From assembly GCA_034359265.1 (NCBI GenBank), contig CP136898.1, forward strand, positions 39,145,501 through 39,209,500: a stretch of 64,000 nt of DNA, given 5' to 3'. The notes below the pieces were generated by a model, which ran no database searches, had not been told where the DNA came from, and saw only the letters and a program-made list of their open reading frames with translations. The DNA is from Canna indica. Lineage: Eukaryota; Streptophyta; Magnoliopsida; Zingiberales; Cannaceae. Positions 58,837 through 64,000 of the stretch are shown in pieces. How positions within the stretch are numbered: the first letter of the stretch is position 1; each line of letters begins with the position of its first letter. The position numbers and the translations under genes were made by a program.

Positions 58837-60458
58837 TGTTGGCCTAAGGTTTTCTACATTGGTCTTAATCTCGATTTTGATGATAACAAATATGGAAATA
58901 ATGGTGTTACTGAGAAATACTTTCAGGTTCCAAGTCGGTTAGCGCTCGACGTCCACGATCGAAAAAATCAGAGAAATCAGAGAAATTGGCGAAGACGCTC
59001 AGGATTCTTTGAGAAGTTGAAGTTTAGGTCTAGGGTGTCTAGCATGTGTTGTAAATCCTCATGATGATGCATAATAACCCAAAAACCAAACCCGAACCCC
59101 AAAATATGAAAAACCGGCAAATTAGAAATGACCCTGGAATTCACTAAGCATAGGGAGTTCCTTGGCGGGCTATATGACCTAGACATTTTTTTGACACAAA
59201 AAGTGCCGGTAATTGTTCCTTGGGTAAAAACTAGATAACGAGATATTTTTAAGGAATTTCTGGAAGCCTTTAACATACCCATATTTGATCCGGGAGATTA
59301 GAAAATTTTCGTTTTCCAAAAATTTGTACTAGACCCCAAAAACTAGATTTTGATTCTTAAGGATTTTGATTTTTTTAGATATTTTTATTGAATCCAAATG
59401 GGGGGTATTCCTTATATAACATTTATGTTTTAAAGTTATTAACTTGAAGTTAGTAAATATTATATAAGAGGACTTAGCAAAGACCGAACCCATAAACGAG
59501 CAAACGAGCAGAAAAATCAGCAAACTGGGCTGATTTTTCCAGTTTCAGTTGACCGGTCGATCGACCGAATGGCGCCCAAAATGGGCAAAAGCCATTCGAT
59601 CGCTCAGTCGGTCGATCGACGATCGACTAGACCTGCGACTGGATGGAAGAAATGACTAGTTTTCTAGCAGTTGAGTTGGCTGTTTCATGCCAACTCTCCA
59701 TGGCTTATGAATAGGAGCCTTAGCAAGCCTTCCACCCTTTATCCAAGCTTCCATTGAGCCATTCTTGATCATCTCAAAGATTTTCTTGAGCCATCCCTTT
59801 GATACCCTAGTTTCCATGATACATTGTTGATCTTGCCTTCAAGCTATGAACGATTCATCATTGAGGCATCAAGAGGAACTAGGACTCGTGTATGCAGCTA
59901 AGTATTTGTTGTATTATTTATATGCTCCATTGTTTTTGTACTTTTGTGATTTATTTCATTGTATTTAAGCTTTAAAGACCTAGGTTGTTAGGTCTTGAAA
60001 TTGGGTGGTAACCTTGGTGTTTGAGGTTTAAATTCACCATTGTAAACTTAGTTTACAAGGATTAGTTGAGTTGTCCCTTAGGTTGAGGTGGGAGAGTGCT
60101 CTTGGTAGGAAGGAGGGATACTTCTGGATGTGGAAGTGCCTTCGGTTTGAGAGCGGAGACTTTCTAGTGTAAAGTCCTCTTTGAAAGGGAAATGACATAA
60201 TTTAGTAAAGCTAAGTTTGGAAATCCTAAGTGGGGTGCTTAGCTAGTGGAGCAGGCATTGGGGCCGAATCACTATAAATAATTATGTTAACATTGTTTAC
60301 CTTGCATTTCTTATTGCTTATCATTTATATCTTGCTTCCGCTTACTAGTCGATTTGTGAATTGCCTAAGTAGTTTAAGAAAAGTTTAAAATAGAATTTAG
60401 GCAAATAGATTATTTAACATACTATTCACCCTCCTCTAGTGTGGCCATTTCACCAACA
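58837..60458 (+). mobile_element. Solo copia-like LTR, complete, in gypsy D integrase
   Basis: 1622 bp, TGTTGGCCTAAGG...TTTCACCAACA, with a perfect ACATT duplication (58832-58836, 60459-60463). Removing it and one ACATT restores the order of gypsy element A at 13590. The GATCGACC cluster is at 59550-59640. It is the reference copy of this LTR family in the window. Confidence 0.93.
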
Positions 60459-61560
60459 ACATTTTCTGGCGGCTCTGAGCCGCCAACAGCCTTTCTTTTA
60501 CCAGCTTCACCTTCTCCACTGCCTCCTCAATCAAGTCAAGACCCACCATGAGAGTCTCTCCTGTCTCAAACCAGCCCACTGGTGATCTGCATCTCCGTCC
60601 ATACAAGGCCTCGAAAGGGGCCATACTAATGCTACTGTGATAGATATTGTTGTAGGCGAATTCAATCAACGAGAAGTGCCTCTCTGAACCACCAGCCAGG
60701 TCTAAGACACACTCCCTAAGCATGTTTCTAGGGTCTAAATTGTCCTTTCTGACTACCCCGTCCGTCTATGGATGGAATGCGGTACTAAACTGCACTTGGG
60801 TGCCCAAGGCTTCCTGGAAGGACTGCCAAAACCGAGCCGTGAACTGGGTACCCCAATCTGATATGATCATGACTGGTGTACCATGGTATGCCACGATCCA
60901 GTTCAGAAATAGCTTGGCATACTGCTTAGCTGAGAAAGTCATTTTAATCGGAATAAAGTGTACGGTCTTGGTCAACCGGTCAACGACGACCCAAATGGAA
61001 TCATAGCCTCCCCTAGACTTCGGCAACCTAGTCACTAGATCCATGGTGATATTTTCCCACTTCCACTCGGGCATTCGAGGTTCTGAAGTAGCCCCGCAGG
61101 TTTCAAAAGTTCGGCCTTCACTTGTTGGTAGACCAAGTACTTGGATACAAACTCAGCTACGTCTCTTTTCATGCCCTTCCACCAATAGTGCTGCCTCAAT
61201 TCTCAGTACATTTTAGTAGCTCCTGGATGCAGTGTATAAGTGGAACGGTGGCCCATTTCTAACACCTGTCTACGCACCTCTGCAATATCAGGCACAATGA
61301 TCTAATCTCTGAACCTTAGGACACCCTCTGAGTAGACCCTAAAGCCATCATTTGTGTCACCTCTCCGGACCAGATCCTTTGTTAGGGAACAAAATGCGTC
61401 CTCCCCCTGTGCGGTACGCAATATATCTATCGAGGGGGACTGTACCCGCAGATGTGCCACCAGGGTACCCGAATCTGATACAAACATGACTACTCCCCCA
61501 TCCAGGCATAGTGCTAGTTCTCAGGCTAGCGGTCCCCCTCCTGACCGCCAAGTGGGCCAA
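60459..61560 (-). pseudogene. Gypsy D integrase core
   Basis: Contains MDLVTRLPKSRGGYDSIWVV, MIISDWGTQFTARFWQSF (Trp in place of the usual Gln/Arg after Asp) and FAYNNIYHSSISMAPFEALY, in at least two frames, plus the upstream LRFRD segment. Confidence 0.82.
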
Positions 61561-61599
61561 ACTGCTCATGAATTTTCTGCTCAGAGCATCCACCACTAC

Positions 61600-62800
61600 A
61601 TTGGTCTTTCCTGGATGGTACATAATGGTGCAGTCATAGTCCTTTAGGAGCTCCAGCCACCTCCTCTACTTGAGGTTCAGCTCCTTTTAGGTAAGCAAGT
61701 ACTGGAGGCTCTTGTGATCCGTATAAATCTCACAAACCTCCCTGTACTCGTAGTGGCGGCAGAGCTTGAGTGCAAAAACCACTGCTACTAGTTCTAGGTC
61801 ATGCGTTTGGTAGTTCTTCTCATGAACCTTTAATTGGCGGGACGCATAGGCTATGACTTTGCCAAACTACATCAGAACACAGCCCAGGCCAACCCGAGAG
61901 GCATCACAATAAATCATGAATCCCCCCGGGCCTGAAGGTATAGCCAATACTGGTGCTGACATCAAGCATTCTTTGAGCTTCTAAAAGCTCTCCTCACACT
62001 TGTTATCCCATGCAAATTTGACCTTTTTCTGAGTCAACTTAGTCAGAGGAGATGCAATCCTGGAGAAATTTTCTACAAATTTTTTGTAATACCCGGCCAA
62101 CCCCAGAAAACAGCGGATCTCAATCACGCTAGTCGGCTACCTCCAACTCTGCATAGCCTCCACCTTGGCGGGATCCACCCTTATCCCTTCCTTGGACACC
62201 ACATAGGCCAGGAACCCTACACTCTCCAACCAGAATTTGCACTTGGTGAATTTGGCAAATAATCGGTGCTCCCTGAGGGTTTCCAGGACCATCCTCAAGT
62301 GTTCGAAGTGCTCCTCCTTACTCTTGGAGTATACCAGGATGTCGTCAATGAAGACGATCACAAAATTGTCCAAGTACTCCTTGAACACCCAGTTCATCAT
62401 ATTCAAAAAAGCCGTAGGTGCATTGGTTAGACAAAGGACATCACTAGGAACTCAAAGTGGCCATAGCGAGTCCTGAAGGCAGTCTTAGGTACATCACAGT
62501 CCCCGATTCTCAGCTGATGGTATCCGGAGCTCGAATCAATCTTTGAAAACTATTGTGCCCCCCTGCAGTTGGTCGAACGGGTCATCTATCCTTGGCAGCG
62601 GGTAACAATTCTTGATTGTCACCTTGTTAAGCTGCCTATAGTCGATACACATGTACATGGACCTGTCCTTCTTTTTCCACGAAGAGCACCGGAGCACCCG
62701 GTGATACGCTCGGCCGGATGAAGCCCAACTCCAGCAACTCTTGCAACTACATTTTCAATTCTATGAGTTCGGGAAGGTTGTTAGGGAACTCACAAACTAC
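61600..62800 (-). pseudogene. Gypsy D reverse transcriptase and RNase H
   Basis: RT palm [20 protein letters not shown] and thumb [19 protein letters not shown] are in 62137-62406. The RNase H region and the N-terminal RT motifs lie on either side with stops and frameshifts (a 9-12-bp loss near 62697 removes part of the GAPV motif). Confidence 0.8.
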
Positions 62801-62879
62801 GTACTAGTGTTCCTTCGACATTCCCCGCTGTGTCTTTATCCTCCACAACCACTAATACGATGGCCAAGACAGACTAATA

Positions 62880-63340
62880 GCCGCCCATAAGTAACTTACG
62901 AGCCATAAGGGCTGAAATGACTCTCATAGGCTCACCCCTTCCATCTCCTTGGAAGGTGAACTGCGGCAAAAATAATAGTCTTAGCCCTACAATCCACTGA
63001 CGCAAAATGATCCACCAACTAATTCATGACGTGTATAACATCTAGTTCAAGCATTGGTAAAAGTGTCAACTCTACCCTCAATGCATGACCGCGTATGAGC
63101 ACCTCGTAGTCACAGAAAATTGTTCCAGCTATTATTGTATCGCTCGTAGGCGTTGACACCACATGACACATCAAGCAAAGAAGGTGCTATAGGTAACTTA
63201 GCAGATGCAAATGAGTGGGTGGCACCCGGATCAAACAATACATAAGCTACGGATGAACTGACAAAAATAGTACCTATCACCACTGCCTTAGATGCCTCTG
63301 CTCCATCACGGTTCATGGCGTAAACTCTAGCAGACGATCT
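62880..63340 (-). pseudogene. Gypsy D protease region
   Basis: Keeps AYVLFDPGATHSFASAKL and the MNRDGAEASKA lead-in, then goes out of frame within TPMGD. A further deletion is seen near 62965, where the CCCGGGCTTATGG segment of element A is missing. Confidence 0.8.
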
Positions 63341-63360
63341 CTCAGAGTGACTAGCTTGCG

Positions 63361-64000
63361 ACCCCTACTCCCTGAGGTCGGAACTTCTTCCTTGGGGGTC
63401 CGTCATATTTCTCGAATGGCACCAGTGCTTCCTTCTGGAGTGCTTCACCCAGTACCCGAGCAAATGTGGTGTCCTCGGTATAATGGATAAGCCTATTGAT
63501 CTAGGGTCTCAACCCCCCAACGAATATCTTGACCCTAGCGGTCACAGTAGCCGGTGAACTCCATCTTGTAGTCTAACATGATCAAACCACCCATCTGACG
63601 TAGCATCTCAAACTCCCCTGCACGCTTATCGCGGACACTCAGTGGTAAATACTGCTCCACTACAGCCGCCTTGAACTCTTCCCACGTAGGGGGTGGTGCA
63701 TTTGCTGCCTTGCAGTCCCTCCACGTGTCTAGCTAGTTCTTGGCCGATCCCTTGAGCCGTAAGCTTAACATGTGAACCGCTGACTCGGATGAGCACCCAA
63801 GCTCCACACAGAGCTCGTAGCAATCACCCAAAAAATTGGTGACCTCTACCTGCCTATTTGTCTCGGTGAACACCGACGGCCTTAGTTTAACGAAGTCTAC
63901 GTAGGTGGGTGCCCCTGGAACTCTGACCACCGGAGCTACTGGATCAGTCACCTCTGGTACTACGAGTACCACTGGTACCGACTGCGGCTGTTGCTGCTGC
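63361..64000 (-). pseudogene. Gypsy D Gag, partial at window edge
   Basis: Capsid-domain sequence VPGAPTYVDFVKLRPSVFTE and FLGDCYELCVELGCSSES, matching element A, runs to the window end. Zinc knuckle absent. Confidence 0.8.

Larger units (their letters stand above)
56439..64000 (-). mobile_element. Ty3/gypsy element D, interrupted, cut by window edge
   Basis: Minus-strand order: gag (64000-63361), protease, RT, RNase H, integrase (to 60459), [copia-like solo LTR], integrase C terminus (58835-58600), [PIF-like element], chromodomain remnant, PPT. Frames are broken throughout. The Gag zinc-knuckle region is missing: the protease-side sequence before 63360 joins directly to the CCCTGAGGTCGG block that lies some 340 bp farther on in element A. 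Confidence 0.88.

Noticed and set aside
1..64000. tRNA, rRNA or organelle genes
   Set aside because: None was recognised by eye on either strand; a tRNAscan or organelle search was not possible here.

Overview
This 64 kb window is nuclear DNA of a flowering plant, built almost entirely of nested and decayed transposable elements around one intact host gene. The signs are Ty3/gypsy chromovirus (Tekay/Del-type) retrotransposons with an initiator-Met tRNA primer site, CACTA (En/Spm) DNA transposons, a PIF/Harbinger relic, Ty1/copia pieces and an intronless plant ABCG transporter. I cannot name the species. Intergenic DNA is AT-rich (an extreme stretch lies at about 5.9-9.0 kb), whereas the ABCG gene and several TE modules are GC-richer.

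Layout. 1-1312: minus-strand copia-like LTR cut by the window edge. 1484-3776: solo gypsy LTR with CATAA target duplication. 3777-5150: diverged LTR-like DNA. 5160-5486: CACTA terminus. 5487-9357: AT-rich DNA. 9358-10574: copia-like LTR abutting CACTA element B (10575-11676), which resumes at 20218-20793 after an interruption by gypsy element A (11677-20217). 20865-28553: gypsy element B (target duplication AAACA), internally deleted, carrying a PIF/Harbinger-like element (22199-24031) in its LTR. 28.5-31.9 kb: host-like DNA with an RNase H1 N-terminal-domain fragment, MITE-like and CACTA-like ends, a solo LTR (30131-31137, AAACT duplication) and a foldback sequence. 31893-37802: CACTA element A, the best preserved DNA transposon, with a TNP2-type transposase broken mainly by two stop codons and a second multi-exon gene. 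37803-40489: truncated LTR with a repeat array. 40492-40980: long inverted repeat.

41928-43733 encodes an apparently intact 601-aa half-size ABCG transporter, the only gene here likely to serve the plant. Downstream lie relics of a GRF zinc-finger protein and a Harbinger transposase (45.0-46.8 kb), a CACTA-like terminus with subterminal repeats (46.9-47.6 kb), an En/Spm second-gene fragment (about 48.0-48.6 kb) and a copia integrase/RT fragment (49155-49649) disrupted by CACTA element C (49650 to about 51485).

From 51.5 kb to the end, gypsy sequence on the minus strand reads gag - LTR - PPT - pol - gag, sharing a single LTR (52900-56438). It is interrupted by copia-like LTRs (about 51986-52873, 54303-55578, 58837-60458) and a second PIF/Harbinger-like element (56594-58594).

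No coherent undescribed multi-gene system was found. The most informative signals are the nested insertion history with intact target duplications, a paralogous empty site for the PIF-like element, tandem arrays inside non-autonomous elements, a TE-rich family represented only by LTRs, and two long inverted repeats near single-copy DNA.
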